From NCBI RefSeq assembly GCF_000514775.1, contig NZ_AZWO01000005.1, forward strand, positions 177,046 to 241,045: DNA of 64,000 nt. Direction: 5' to 3'. Positions 41,819-51,370 of this stretch are shown piece after piece (within the stretch, counting starts at the first letter, position 1; the number at the start of each line of letters is the position of its first letter). Source of the stretch: Salinispora pacifica CNR114. GTDB lineage: Bacteria; Actinomycetota; Actinomycetes; Mycobacteriales; Micromonosporaceae. The notes beneath the pieces are model-generated. The model was not told where the DNA came from, made no database searches, and worked only from the letters and a program-made list of their open reading frames with translations. A program made the position numbers and the translations under genes.

Positions 41819-42586
41819 ATGACACAGGTTGTGAGTGACCGGAGTCTGCTGGCGGAGGATCCGACGGCGCCGCCTCCTGGCCGCGCGCGGCGGGTGGTGC
41901 TGAAGCTCTCCGGCGAGGTGTTCGGCGGGGGTGCGATCGGTGTCGATCCCGATGTTGTTCAGGCTATCGCCCAGCAGATCGCGACCGTGGTCCGGCGCGG
42001 CGTGCAGGTCTCGGTGGTGGTCGGTGGAGGTAACTTCTTTCGGGGCGCCGAGTTGCAGAAGCGGGGGATGGACCGGGCCCGGGCCGACTACATGGGCATG
42101 CTCGGTACGGTTATGAACTGCCTCGCCCTCCAGGACTTTCTGGAGAAGGAGGGCATCGAGACCCGGGTGCAGAGCGCCATCACGATGGCCCAGGTCGCCG
42201 AGTCCTACATTCCGCTGCGCGCCATCCGGCACCTTGAGAAGGGGCGAGTGGTGATCTTCGGTGCCGGCGCCGGCATGCCCTACTTCTCCACCGACACCGT
42301 CGCCGCGCAGCGTGCGCTGGAGATCCGGGCAGATGTGGTGCTGATGAGCAAGAACGGGGTGGACGGCGTCTACACGGCGGATCCGCGCGTCGACTCGACC
42401 GCCAGCAAGTTCGACTCGATCACCTTCTCCGAGGTGCTTCGTCGAAACCTGCGGGTCGCCGACGCCGCCGCGTTCAGCCTCTGCATGGAGAACGGCCTGC
42501 CGATGTTGGTCTTCGGCGCCCAGGGCGACGACACCATCACTCGGGCCGTGGGTGGCGACAAGATCGGTACCCTGATCACCACCTGA
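41819..42586 (+). CDS. pyrH: Uridylate kinase
   Basis: 255 residues. Phosphorylates UMP to UDP in pyrimidine synthesis. The amino-acid-kinase fold is clear: [54 protein letters not shown] and [20 protein letters not shown], plus [19 protein letters not shown] at 41819 sits directly after GGGGAGG, too close for ideal spacing; GTG at 41831 ([10 protein letters not shown]) is an alternative with better spacing. The N-terminal 25 residues are not part of the fold either way. Confidence 0.96.
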   Translation: MTQVVSDRSLLAEDPTAPPPGRARRVVLKLSGEVFGGGAIGVDPDVVQAIAQQIATVVRRGVQVSVVVGGGNFFRGAELQKRGMDRARADYMGMLGTVMNCLALQDFLEKEGIETRVQSAITMAQVAESYIPLRAIRHLEKGRVVIFGAGAGMPYFSTDTVAAQRALEIRADVVLMSKNGVDGVYTADPRVDSTASKFDSITFSEVLRRNLRVADAAAFSLCMENGLPMLVFGAQGDDTITRAVGGDKIGTLITT

Positions 42587-42654
42587 GCGGTTCGACCTCG
42601 ACGGTCCTCCGACACGACCAGCCACGACGAGCATAGAAGGAGGCGAGGAGAACG

Positions 42655-43212
42655 GTGATCGACGAAACCCTCCTCGAGGCCGAGGAGAAGATGGAGCGGG
42701 CCATCGAGCACGCCAAGGAGGAGTTCGGGGCCATCCGTACGGGCCGCGCCAACGCCGCCATGTTCTCCAAGATCATCATCGACTATTATGGCAGCCCGAC
42801 CCCGTTGCCGCAGATGGCGTCGATCGGGGTGCCGGAGCCCCGTATGGTCATCATCAAGCCGTACGACACCTCGCAGACCAACGCCATGGAAAAGGCGATC
42901 CGCGACTCCGACCTTGGGGTGAACCCCAACAATGAGGGTAACCAGCTGCGCATTCTGCTCCCGCAGATGACCGAGGAGCGCCGCCGCGAGATGATCAAGG
43001 TGGCCCGGCACAAGGGGGAGGAGGCCAAGGTGGCGGTCCGCAACATCCGCCGCAAGGCCAAGGAGGAGCTGGACCGGCTGGTCAAGGCCGGTGAGGTCGG
43101 TGAGGACGACGGGCGCCGTGCCGAGCGGGAACTGGACGATCTGACTCAGCGCTTCGTCGGCACCGTGGACGAGCTGATCAAGCACAAGGAAGCCGAGCTG
43201 CTCGAGGTCTGA
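42655..43212 (+). CDS. frr: Ribosome recycling factor
   Basis: 185 residues. Splits post-termination ribosomes with EF-G. The three-helix bundle and small domain are intact: [77 protein letters not shown] and [23 protein letters not shown] at 42655 has a strong GGAGGCGAGGAG upstream. Normal length and place. Confidence 0.97.
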   Translation: MIDETLLEAEEKMERAIEHAKEEFGAIRTGRANAAMFSKIIIDYYGSPTPLPQMASIGVPEPRMVIIKPYDTSQTNAMEKAIRDSDLGVNPNNEGNQLRILLPQMTEERRREMIKVARHKGEEAKVAVRNIRRKAKEELDRLVKAGEVGEDDGRRAERELDDLTQRFVGTVDELIKHKEAELLEV

Positions 43213-43582
43213 CCTCGCTCCCGACTGCTGACGCGGCACCGGCGACCACGCCCTTCGGGGCCGTCGGTGCCGCCTCGCTGTTGCGGCTCGTTGCCGACCG
43301 ACGCGCAAGGGCCGCGCCGACGCACCAAGGCCCGGCAGGGTCGCACCGGTGGGCGTCGGGCGTACCGGTCGTCCTGGCTGTGCTGGTCGGGTCAGCGGAG
43401 GCGGTTTCAGATGCCGGGGTAGCGGGTGCAGTAGGCTCGGCTCGACTCTCGGGCACCTGGCGGTGAATGGCGGGGATCGACTGGCCGACCCGTCGGTCAA
43501 CCAGAGGGAACATCATTCGGGTGGGGGACATGGTTGTGGTTGTGCGTCTGGTCGTCGGTTTCGTCTTCCCTCCAGGTGCGTG
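43213..43582. other. 370-bp gap between frr and cdsA
   Basis: Frames are open in this stretch but none looks protein-coding, and a long minus-strand frame across it is a shadow of cdsA. It probably carries the cdsA promoter. GTCGGTTTCGTCTTCCC and a GTGGTTGTG stretch near 43540 give no definite element. Confidence 0.4.
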
Positions 43583-44818
43583 ATGTCCGCCGTTGACCCG
43601 CACAGCAGCGCCGAACCGCACGGCTGGGAACGGCCCGCCCACTCGCGTGGCGTTCCGCCGGCGGATTCCGATGCGGTCCCCCGCGAAGTCGGTGCAGGGG
43701 TTCGGCATCGAGAAACTCCCGGTTACGACCACGGTGGTCCCAGCCAGCATGGCCGGTCGCCAGCGGAGTCGATGGGTGGGCCTGGCCGAATCCCGGGTAA
43801 CGGCCACCAAGCCCCCGTCGACGACCGGGACTACCCGACCGCGCGGCAGACCCCGGTCCCGGACGCCCCAGTCGGGTCCGAGCACCCCACAGCCCAACTC
43901 CAGCCGGTCCGGGACGACGATCCGGCCGCACAGCCGCGACCGCGGGGGCGGCGTCGGGCGGGACGGCGTCGTGCCACCGGCGCCGCTGCCGGACCGCCGT
44001 CGTCCGGCAAGGCCGGTCGTAACCTGCCGGCGGCCATCGGGGTAGGGGTCGGCCTCGGTGCCCTCATCCTCGTGCCCCTCTTCCTCTACCCGTTCGCCTT
44101 CGTGGTGGTCGTCGCGGGGGCGCTGGTGGTCGGTTGTTGGGAGATGACCCGGGCGGTCGGTCGCGCGGGCGTCCACCCGCCGTTGGTCCCGCTGGCCGCG
44201 GGCAGTGTGCTGGTGTCTGGGCTGGCCTGGTTCGCCGGGCCCGATGCGTTGACCCTCGGTTTGGCCGTTACGGTGCTCGGTACCCTGGTGTGGCGACTGG
44301 GCGACGGGCTGGCCGGATTCCGCCGGGACGCCCTCGCGGCCACCCTGATCGCTGTCTACGTACCGTTCCTCGGTGGGTTCGCCGCGTTGCTGGCGGCGCC
44401 GGAGGACGGGGCGCTGCGGGTGTTGGTGACATTGACCGCGGTGGTGCTCTCCGACACCGGTGGGTACGCGGCCGGAGCCAACTTCGGTCGGCATCCGATG
44501 GCGCCGACCATCAGTCCGAAGAAGTCCTGGGAGGGGCTGGCGGGTTCGCTCGGCGCGGCGGCCCTCGGCGGCGCCCTGCTGATCTGGCTGCTCTTCGATG
44601 TGGCGCCCTGGTGGGGGGCGCTCTTCGGAGTCGCTGTCTCCGCCGCGGCCGTCCTGGGCGATCTGGCCGAGTCCATGATCAAACGAGACCTCGGGGTGAA
44701 GGACATGAGCAACCTGCTGCCGGGGCATGGCGGCCTGATGGACCGGCTCGACTCGGTTCTCTTCGCCCTCCCGACGGCGTACCTGCTGCTTGCGCTCTTC
44801 GTTCCGGTGACGGGCTGA
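43583..44818 (+). CDS. cdsA: Phosphatidate cytidylyltransferase
   Basis: 411 residues. Makes CDP-diacylglycerol from phosphatidate and CTP in the membrane. The C-terminal signature is clear: SPKKSWEGLAGSLGAAAL, then SMIKRDLGVKDMSNLLPGHG and GLMDRLDSVLFALP. About eight hydrophobic helices run from residue 145 on. The first ~145 residues are an actinobacterial-type polar extension ending in an Arg-rich patch (RPRGRRRAGRRRAT). ATG at 43583 follows AGGTG; the frame is open further upstream. It precedes rlmN as in related genomes. Confidence 0.93.
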   Translation: MSAVDPHSSAEPHGWERPAHSRGVPPADSDAVPREVGAGVRHRETPGYDHGGPSQHGRSPAESMGGPGRIPGNGHQAPVDDRDYPTARQTPVPDAPVGSEHPTAQLQPVRDDDPAAQPRPRGRRRAGRRRATGAAAGPPSSGKAGRNLPAAIGVGVGLGALILVPLFLYPFAFVVVVAGALVVGCWEMTRAVGRAGVHPPLVPLAAGSVLVSGLAWFAGPDALTLGLAVTVLGTLVWRLGDGLAGFRRDALAATLIAVYVPFLGGFAALLAAPEDGALRVLVTLTAVVLSDTGGYAAGANFGRHPMAPTISPKKSWEGLAGSLGAAALGGALLIWLLFDVAPWWGALFGVAVSAAAVLGDLAESMIKRDLGVKDMSNLLPGHGGLMDRLDSVLFALPTAYLLLALFVPVTG

Positions 44819-44946
44819 GGCGTGGGCTACCCGGTGCCCGCCGCCGGGCACGCCCCGCCCTCACCAGCGTCGCCGGCGGGTCCGGGGCGAGGCTGGCGGA
44901 TCCACCGCGGCGCGGTCCGAGCCGGGCGTGACAGACTGGATGGGTC

Positions 44947-46065
44947 ATGACTAGCCTGCCCTTGACCCCGGTCAACCCCGACGCCCCCGCCCGCCGCGCG
45001 GCGATGCCCCCGCGGCACCTCGCCGACTTCGATCTCGCCGGCCGCCAGGCCCTGGCCGAGGAACTGGGCGAGCCGCGGTTCCGGGCTCGGCAGGTGTCGA
45101 CCCACTATTTCGGCCGCCTGGTCCGCGATCCGGAGCAGATGACTGATCTGCCGTCGGCCACCCGGGAGAAGCTGGCCAGCCAGTTGCTGCCCACGCTGTT
45201 GACGCCGGTGCGGGAACTGGCGTGTGACGACGGTGCCACCCACAAGGCGCTCTGGCGGCTGCACGACGGATCGCTGGTCGAGAGTGTGCTGATGGGCTAT
45301 CCGGACCGGGTGACGGTCTGTCTCTCCAGCCAGGCGGGGTGCGGGATGGCCTGCCCCTTCTGCGCGACCGGCCAGGCCGGCCTGACCCGCAACCTCTCCA
45401 CCGCCGAGATCGTCGACCAGGCGGTCTACCTGGCTGGAGTGGCCGCCTCTGGCGCTGTCGCCGGGTCCCCACCGCGACTGTCTCGCGTGGTGTTCATGGG
45501 GATGGGGGAGCCGCTGGCCAACTACCACCGGGTGGTGTCGGCGATTCGCCGGCTGGTGGCGCCCGCGCCAGAGGGGTTGGGGCTGTCCCAGCGACACATC
45601 ACCGTTTCCACGGTGGGTCTGGTCCCTGCTATCCGTCGGCTGGCCAGCGAAGACCTCTCCGTGACCCTTGCGTTGTCGCTGCACGCGCCCGATGATGAGC
45701 TTCGCGACGAACTCGTGCCCGTGAACCAGCGCTGGAAGGTGTCCGAGGTGCTGGAGGCGGCCTGGGAGTACGCGGCCCACACGAGACGTCGCGTGTCGAT
45801 CGAATACGCAATGATCAAGGACGTGAACGACCAGCCGTGGCGAGCCGACCTGCTTGGGCGGCTGCTGGCCGGCCGGTTGGCCCATGTGAACCTGATCCCG
45901 CTCAACCCCACTCCGGGTAGCCGCTGGGATGCGAGCCCGAAGCCGGTTGAGCGGGAGTTCGTCCGGCGGTTGCGCGCCGCCGGGGTCTCCACGACAGTGC
46001 GGGACACCCGGGGGCGTGAGATCGACGGAGCGTGTGGTCAACTCGCCGCGGCCGAGGGGCAATGA
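44947..46065 (+). CDS. rlmN: Dual-specificity RNA methyltransferase RlmN
   Basis: 372 residues. A radical-SAM enzyme that methylates C2 of A2503 in 23S rRNA and A37 in tRNAs. The cluster motif is [19 protein letters not shown] (CxxxCxxC), with [15 protein letters not shown] and [13 protein letters not shown] typical of RlmN. The conserved methylated cysteine region near the C-terminus appears as the [13 protein letters not shown] type end. An N-terminal helical domain precedes. ATG at 44947, 128 bp after cdsA. Confidence 0.94.
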   Translation: MTSLPLTPVNPDAPARRAAMPPRHLADFDLAGRQALAEELGEPRFRARQVSTHYFGRLVRDPEQMTDLPSATREKLASQLLPTLLTPVRELACDDGATHKALWRLHDGSLVESVLMGYPDRVTVCLSSQAGCGMACPFCATGQAGLTRNLSTAEIVDQAVYLAGVAASGAVAGSPPRLSRVVFMGMGEPLANYHRVVSAIRRLVAPAPEGLGLSQRHITVSTVGLVPAIRRLASEDLSVTLALSLHAPDDELRDELVPVNQRWKVSEVLEAAWEYAAHTRRRVSIEYAMIKDVNDQPWRADLLGRLLAGRLAHVNLIPLNPTPGSRWDASPKPVEREFVRRLRAAGVSTTVRDTRGREIDGACGQLAAAEGQ

Positions 46066-46120
46066 GAGCGTGGGGGCCGGGGAGAGCGACCCGGCGGAGC
46101 GAACGAGACCAGGAGACATA

Positions 46121-47398
46121 GTGGCGAGTCAGGGTCAGCGTTTCCGGCGTAAGTCGCTGCGCCGGGGATACAAGGTTGACGAGGTGGATGCCTTCCTCGA
46201 CCGGGTCGAGGCCACGCTGGAGGGGCAGCCGGTGGGCGCGCCCGTGTCCGCGCAGGAGGTCCACGACGTCGTCTTCCGGGTCCGATTCAACGGCTATGAC
46301 GAGTGGCAGGTCGATCTTCACCTCGACCGGGTCGAACGGCAGCTCGCCGACGTGGAGGAACAGGGCGGCCGCCCGGCTCCGGCCGCTGACCCACACCCGC
46401 CCGAGCGGATGGGTCCGGCGGAGCGGATGGGTCCGCCTGACCAGTTCGGCCCGGCGGAGCGGATGGGTCCGCCTGACCAGTTCGGCCCGGCGGAGCGGAT
46501 GGGTCCGCCTGACCAGTTCGGCCCGGCGGAGCGGATGGGTCCGCCCGACCAGTTCGGCCCGCCAGGACGCATGGGTCCGGCGGAGCGGATGGGTCCGCCC
46601 GACCAGTTCGGCCCGCCGGGACGGATGGGTCCACCCGACGAGCGGGGCATCGCCCCGGAGCAGCAGCCGATGCCGCCCCGGTTCTCGCCGGCGCAGCCCG
46701 GAGTGCCCTACAGCCGGTACGACGAAACCACCGGGTCCTTCGCCGGCGGCCACGATGCCCCCCGTGGGGGCTACGATGCCCCCCGCGGCGGCTATGAACC
46801 GCCACGCGGTCCGGCCGCCCCGCACGGTCCCAGCGGCCCGCACGGTCCCGGTGCCCCGCACGCTCCCGGTGGTTCGCACGGTCCCGGTGGCCTGTCGCGG
46901 GGGCCAGCGACCGGCGGCTACGGCCCCGACGAGCCGCGGTTCGACGGGTTCGAGGCCGGTCGACACGGACGTGCCGACATGACGACCGAGATGCGGATGC
47001 CGGAGCGTGGGCGGGAAATGGGCGGTTTGCCCGCGTCGCAGCCCGGTTTCGCCGGCTCACCGGAGGTCCCTGGGCCGCCGATGGTGGCTCCTCCGCCCAG
47101 GGAGGGTGATCCATCAAGGGGAGGGCCGCCGATGGCTGGGCCGCCGGGCAGCGACCTCTACCGGGTTGACCAGATTCGCCGCAGTTTCCAGGTTCGCCGC
47201 TTCGGCAGCGGGTACGACCCGGACCAGGTCGATCGCTTCTTCGACAGCCTGCTCGGCGGAATGCAGGGGCGGAATCCGATGCCGGTGAACCCGCACGACC
47301 TGGGCACGCTCCGCTTCGGCCTGGTGCAGGGCGGCTACTTCGAGGAGGAGGTAGACACCGCCCTGAAGAATGTGCAGGACGTTCTGCTCGGTCGTTGA
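46121..47398 (+). CDS. DivIVA-domain protein with repeat-rich middle
   Basis: 425 residues. The two ends carry DivIVA-type motifs: FRRKSLRRGYKVDEVDAFLD near the start and SFQVRRFGSGYDPDQVDRFF near the end. In polar-growing actinobacteria such proteins mark curved membrane or cell poles. Between them is a long disordered region with five AERMGPPDQFGP units, then DAPRGGY and GPxGPxG-type runs. The regular DNA repeats suggest recent expansion. GTG at 46121 follows AGGAG. It is unrelated in function to rlmN upstream; a terminator follows. Confidence 0.85.
   Translation: MASQGQRFRRKSLRRGYKVDEVDAFLDRVEATLEGQPVGAPVSAQEVHDVVFRVRFNGYDEWQVDLHLDRVERQLADVEEQGGRPAPAADPHPPERMGPAERMGPPDQFGPAERMGPPDQFGPAERMGPPDQFGPAERMGPPDQFGPPGRMGPAERMGPPDQFGPPGRMGPPDERGIAPEQQPMPPRFSPAQPGVPYSRYDETTGSFAGGHDAPRGGYDAPRGGYEPPRGPAAPHGPSGPHGPGAPHAPGGSHGPGGLSRGPATGGYGPDEPRFDGFEAGRHGRADMTTEMRMPERGREMGGLPASQPGFAGSPEVPGPPMVAPPPREGDPSRGGPPMAGPPGSDLYRVDQIRRSFQVRRFGSGYDPDQVDRFFDSLLGGMQGRNPMPVNPHDLGTLRFGLVQGGYFEEEVDTALKNVQDVLLGR
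46418..46615 (+). repeat. 36-bp in-frame tandem repeats
   Basis: Near-identical 36-bp units (CGGAGCGGATGGGTCCGCC and the following bases) encode five AERMGPPDQFGP blocks, four in tandem and a fifth after a short GRMGP interruption. Unit identity is high, so copy number is likely variable between strains. Confidence 0.8.
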
Positions 47399-47425
47399 CC
47401 CGGGCAACACCGGGTTGACCCGGAA

Positions 47426-47473
47426 CAACGCTGTGGCCCGCTCCCTGACTCCGGGGAGCGGGCCACAGCGTTG
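47426..47473. terminator. Strong bidirectional terminator
   Basis: A 20-bp perfect stem (CAACGCTGTGGCCCGCTCCC at 47426-47445 against 47454-47473) with an 8-base loop lies between the DivIVA-domain gene and the convergent DUF2631 gene. It should serve both. Confidence 0.85.
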
Positions 47474-47489
47474 TGGCTGACGGTGCGCG

Positions 47490-47711
47490 CTACGGGCGAA
47501 GCCCGTTACGCCGGAGCACGATGTCGCCGACGACGATGGCCAGCAGCAGAACGGCGAGACCGATCAGCCAGAGGTCCTCGATCCTGCCCTCGTGGTTACC
47601 GCAGATCATTGCCAGCAGCGACAGCGCAACAACCACCGCGCCGATCCGTCCGGACCTGCGGTGCCCGGGCTTGTGTTGGTCCGGAGACGTAACCGGCTCG
47701 CTTCCTGCCAC
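47490..47711 (-). CDS. DUF2631 small membrane protein
   Basis: 73 residues. The pattern MICGNHEGRIEDLWLIGLAV within two hydrophobic segments (IGAVVVALSLLAM, LIGLAVLLLAIVVGDIVL) and the RRNGLRP end fit DUF2631. Function unknown. GTG at 47711 (VAGSEPVTSPDQHKPG) has a GGAAGGA ribosome-binding site; the frame is open 45 bp upstream. Confidence 0.8.
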   Translation of the reverse strand: MAGSEPVTSPDQHKPGHRRSGRIGAVVVALSLLAMICGNHEGRIEDLWLIGLAVLLLAIVVGDIVLRRNGLRP

Positions 47712-47949
47712 TGTCGGTCCTTCCCTCGTGATCTGATCCGCGGTCAAGTCTGGCACGCCCTGTACCGGCCCCGGCGCTGGGTCCGACCATCTCCCGGACG
47801 GAGTCGGTGGGACACCGGGAGCCCATGTCGGCCGGAACGAAGGCCGTTGTCGCCCATGGACGGCACTACCGGCGTCGCGGCGTGATGGTGAAAGTGGCTC
47901 CGGTAGGTTCTGACGTGAACCTTGTTATGTCTGCTAAGGGGGAACTGCG

Positions 47950-49539
47950 GTGCGAGTGACCGGTACCGGGCACGCCAGCATGCGGATCGACACTCCCGCG
48001 GGGAGCATCCTGTGCGACCCGTGGGTCAACCCGGCGTACTTCGCCTCGTGGTTTCCGTTTCCCGACAACTCCCAACTCGACTGGGCGGCGCTGGGCGACG
48101 TTGACTACCTCTACGTCTCGCACCTGCACCGGGACCACTTCGACGCGGCGCACCTCAAGCGGTACGTGTCGAAGCGGGCTACCGTACTGCTGCCCGCCTT
48201 CCCGACCTCGGAGATGGAAGACGAGCTGCGGGAACTGGGCTTCACCCAGTTCCTGAAGGCGCCGAACGAGGAGGTCGTTGACCTGGGTGGCGGCCTCAAG
48301 GTCATGATCCAGGCCCTGACCAGCCCGACCGACGGTCCGATCGGCGACTCGTCGCTGTGGGTGGAGCACGACGGGGTCCGGCTGCTCAACCAGAACGACG
48401 CCCGCCCCACCGACCTCAGCGTCTTCACCGAGCTGGGCCACGTGCACGCGCACATGCTCCAGTTCTCCGGTGCGATCTGGTATCCGATGGTCTACGAGCT
48501 GCCGAACGCCGCCAAGACCGCGTTCGGCAAGCAGAAGCGGGACCGGCAGTTCGACCGGACCTGGCGCTATATCGACGACCTGAAGGCCGACCACGTCTTC
48601 CCGATCGCCGGCCCACCGTGCTTCCTCGACGACGCGCTGTGGCAGTTCAACGATATCCACGGCGACGAGGGCAACATCTTCCCCGACCAGTCGGTGTTCC
48701 TGGACGAGTACGCCAAGGTCGGCGGCACCAACGGGGTGGTGTTGCTGCCGGGCAGCGTCGCCGAGGTCACCGCCGACGGCTGCGAGACCACCCATCCGGT
48801 GCCGGTGGCGGAGTTCTTCGCCGACAAGGTCGCCCACCTCGAAGAGATGCGGGAGCGCAAGCGGCCGATCATCGAGGCGGAGAAGGCGTCCTGGCGGCAC
48901 CCGGAGGTGGACGTCCTGGGGGAGATGCAGCGCCGCATCGAGCCGTTGCTGAACGAGTCGATCTATCTGGCCAAGGGGGTTGGCGGGCCGGTCCGCTTCG
49001 ACCTGGTCGATGTTGATGACGCGGGTACGGAGACCGTCGAGTCGATCGTGGTGGACTTCCCCGGCAAGCAGGTCCGCCCCTACGCCGACGAGAAGGTGCG
49101 CTACCGGTTCCGCACCGAGCGGGCGCTGATCGAGCACCTGCTCCACGTCGGCGAGGTGGACTGGGTCAACTCGCTCTTCCTGTCCTGCCGGTTCTCCGCG
49201 GCGCGGATCGGCCAGTACAACGAGTTCGTCTACGCCTTCTTCAAGTGCCTCTCCCAGGAGCGGTTGCAGTACGCCGAGGGCTGGTACGACGAGCACGAGC
49301 GGGCGGTCGACGCGGAGGACATCACTCTCGGCGACTGGGTGGTGCAGCGGCGTTGCCCGCACCTCAAGGCGGACCTGAGCCGGTTTGGCATCGTGGCGGA
49401 CGACCAGCTCACCTGCCAGCTGCACGGTTGGCGCTTCGACCTGCCCAGCGGGCGGTGCCTGACCAGCGTCGGCCACAAGATCCGCGCCGAGCGCGCCGAC
49501 GAGCAGACTCCCGCCCCGGTCGTCGAGACGACGACCTGA
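47950..49539 (+). CDS. Metallo-beta-lactamase-fold protein fused to a Rieske domain
   Basis: 529 residues. The first part is an UlaG/NAPE-PLD-like metallo-hydrolase: GTGHASMRIDTPAGSILCDP, VDYLYVSHLHRDHFDAAHL (HxHxDH). The C-terminal ~60 residues are a Rieske [2Fe-2S] domain: RCPHLKADLSRFG (Cys-x-His) and LTCQLHGWRFDLPSG (Cys-x-x-His). The organisation resembles CMP-sialic-acid hydroxylase-type proteins and other MBL-Rieske fusions, but the substrate is unknown. GTG at 47950 follows AAGGGGG. The flavoprotein gene convergent to it suggests linked redox chemistry. Confidence 0.88.
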   Translation: MRVTGTGHASMRIDTPAGSILCDPWVNPAYFASWFPFPDNSQLDWAALGDVDYLYVSHLHRDHFDAAHLKRYVSKRATVLLPAFPTSEMEDELRELGFTQFLKAPNEEVVDLGGGLKVMIQALTSPTDGPIGDSSLWVEHDGVRLLNQNDARPTDLSVFTELGHVHAHMLQFSGAIWYPMVYELPNAAKTAFGKQKRDRQFDRTWRYIDDLKADHVFPIAGPPCFLDDALWQFNDIHGDEGNIFPDQSVFLDEYAKVGGTNGVVLLPGSVAEVTADGCETTHPVPVAEFFADKVAHLEEMRERKRPIIEAEKASWRHPEVDVLGEMQRRIEPLLNESIYLAKGVGGPVRFDLVDVDDAGTETVESIVVDFPGKQVRPYADEKVRYRFRTERALIEHLLHVGEVDWVNSLFLSCRFSAARIGQYNEFVYAFFKCLSQERLQYAEGWYDEHERAVDAEDITLGDWVVQRRCPHLKADLSRFGIVADDQLTCQLHGWRFDLPSGRCLTSVGHKIRAERADEQTPAPVVETTT

Positions 49540-49627
49540 CCCGCGCCGGTCGTCGAGTGGGCTACCTGGCCCCCGTTCGGTCCCGCACGGCTCCGGCTGC
49601 GCGGCGGCTGTTCCGCCCCGCGCATCC

Positions 49628-51253
49628 TCACCGTCCGAGGTCGGTGAGGATGCGCCGGGCGGCGTTGTGGCCGGACGCACCGATGACACTGCCAGCTGGG
49701 TGACAGCCGGCGCTGCCCGCGTACACGCCGTCGATCCCGGTGGCGTACGGCATCCGGTCGGTGAACGACACCGTGTTGTCCACGTGGTGGATGTGCCCAC
49801 CGGTGATGCCGAAGTGCGCCTCGATGCCGGGCGGGGCCAGCGGTACCGCGTCGGCGATCAGGGCCCCGGTGCCCGGGGCGTACCGCTCGCAGATCGCCAC
49901 CAGCCGCGCCACGTACCCGGGTAGCGCCTCGTCCCACGTGGTGCCCGCCAACTCGTACGGCACCGACTGGACGAAGAGCGCCGACGAGTGGTGCCCGGCG
50001 GCGTCGGAGAGCGTCGGGTCGACGGTGGTGTGCAGGTACCACTCGATCGTCGGCTCCGGTGGCAGCCGTCCGGCCCGCACGTCGGCCCACATCGCGCGTA
50101 GCCCCGCCAGCGGTGTGTCCCGGGTGGCGCCGAGGTCGGAGCCGGGCAGCAGGTGGATCGTGGACCCGAACGGGTTGGGGGCGCCTGCCGGCAGGCAGGA
50201 GAAGCGCGGCAACCCGGTCAGCGCCAGGTTGAGCTTGAGCGTGGTGCCGGGGCGGCGGACCGCCGCCAATCTGTCGGTCAGCGACGCCGGGAGCGCACCA
50301 TCGGGGAGCAGCTCCACCAGCCGGTACGGGTCGCAGGCCCCCAGCACCACGGAGGCGGCAACGGTCTGCCCGTCGGCGAGCCGGACACCGGAGGCCGCAC
50401 CCCCGTCGAGGGTGATCGCGCTGACCGGCGTACCGGTGCGGATGGTGGCGCCGGCGGCCCGCGCGGCGTCGGCGAAGGTCCGGGAGACGGTCCCCATGCC
50501 CCCCTTGGCGATCATCCAGGTGCCGTCGGAGCCGGGAAGTCGGCACATGTTGTGGACCAGGAAGTTGTGCCCGGTGCCGGGGTCGTCCGGGCCGGCGTTG
50601 ACCCCGGAGAGGCCGTCGGTCACCGCGTACATGCTGATCAGCAGCTCGGAGTGGAAGTCGAAGCGGGCCAGATAGTCGACGACCGAGCCGCGAACCAGGT
50701 CGACGAAGATCTGGCGCAGCGCCGGCCGGACGTACCGTTCGGCGGTCTCCTCGACCGGCAGCGGTTCGGCCAGCCAGGCTGGCGCCAGGTCCGCGCGCAG
50801 CGCCGCCAGCTCGGCCTGGAGCGCGGCGTCGGCGGCGACATCGGCGGGGGAGAAGAACTCGGCGAACTGCCGCCGGGTCGCGCTCGGGTCGGCACCGAAG
50901 AGCAGGTACGGCGAGCCGGGCCCGCCCGGGGTGGGCAGAAAGTAGTGCGGGTCGCGTCGCAGCACCGGGATGCGCACGTCGAGCCGGGCGAGCAGCTCCG
51001 GGGGCATCAGCCCGAGCAGGTAGGACCCGGTGGAGTGGCGCAGCTCCGGCACCCGGGGAAACGGCGTCTCGGTGCGGGCCGCGCCACCGACCACGTCGGC
51101 CGCCTCCAGCACCAGCACGTCCAGCCCGGCTCGGGCCAGCAGGATGGCCGACACCAGCCCGTTGTGCCCAGCACCGACGACGGCGACGTCCACCCGCCGC
51201 GGGAGCTTGGTCTGCGGTCGAGCCCGCAACGTCGAGGTCGGCTGCTGATCCAT
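49628..51253 (-). CDS. FAD-dependent oxidoreductase, phytoene dehydrogenase-like
   Basis: 541 residues. VDVAVVGAGHNGLVSAILLA is the dinucleotide-binding motif, followed by the VLEAADVVGGAARTETPF second element; WMIAKGGMGTVSRTFADAAR and DGVYAGSAGCHPAGSVIGAS fit the CrtI/retinol-saturase-like group. Substrate unknown; carotenoids or other polyenes are only one possibility. ATG at 51253 has TATCTT six bases upstream (minus strand), a leaderless-type placement; the open frame continues upstream as probable non-coding. It converges on the MBL-Rieske gene and is divergent from nothing recognisable. Confidence 0.88.
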   Translation of the reverse strand: MDQQPTSTLRARPQTKLPRRVDVAVVGAGHNGLVSAILLARAGLDVLVLEAADVVGGAARTETPFPRVPELRHSTGSYLLGLMPPELLARLDVRIPVLRRDPHYFLPTPGGPGSPYLLFGADPSATRRQFAEFFSPADVAADAALQAELAALRADLAPAWLAEPLPVEETAERYVRPALRQIFVDLVRGSVVDYLARFDFHSELLISMYAVTDGLSGVNAGPDDPGTGHNFLVHNMCRLPGSDGTWMIAKGGMGTVSRTFADAARAAGATIRTGTPVSAITLDGGAASGVRLADGQTVAASVVLGACDPYRLVELLPDGALPASLTDRLAAVRRPGTTLKLNLALTGLPRFSCLPAGAPNPFGSTIHLLPGSDLGATRDTPLAGLRAMWADVRAGRLPPEPTIEWYLHTTVDPTLSDAAGHHSSALFVQSVPYELAGTTWDEALPGYVARLVAICERYAPGTGALIADAVPLAPPGIEAHFGITGGHIHHVDNTVSFTDRMPYATGIDGVYAGSAGCHPAGSVIGASGHNAARRILTDLGR

Positions 51254-51370
51254 GCAGCGAAGATAGCTGTCGATCTGCCCCTGGGCTACCCCGGCACCGC
51301 GGGTGGTGGGGGCGCGGGTTGGGGATGGGGCCGCACGGGCCCGGCCAGCTGCCGGGCCCGCGCGACGCAT

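Noticed and set aside
43178..44851. Open minus-strand frame of 557 codons over cdsA
   Set aside because: Shadow of a high-GC gene on the other strand: low-complexity product, no family features, while cdsA has its complete signature.
46418..46615. Repeats considered as a CRISPR array
   Set aside because: Units are adjacent with no unique spacers and are in frame with the DivIVA-domain protein; no cas gene is nearby.
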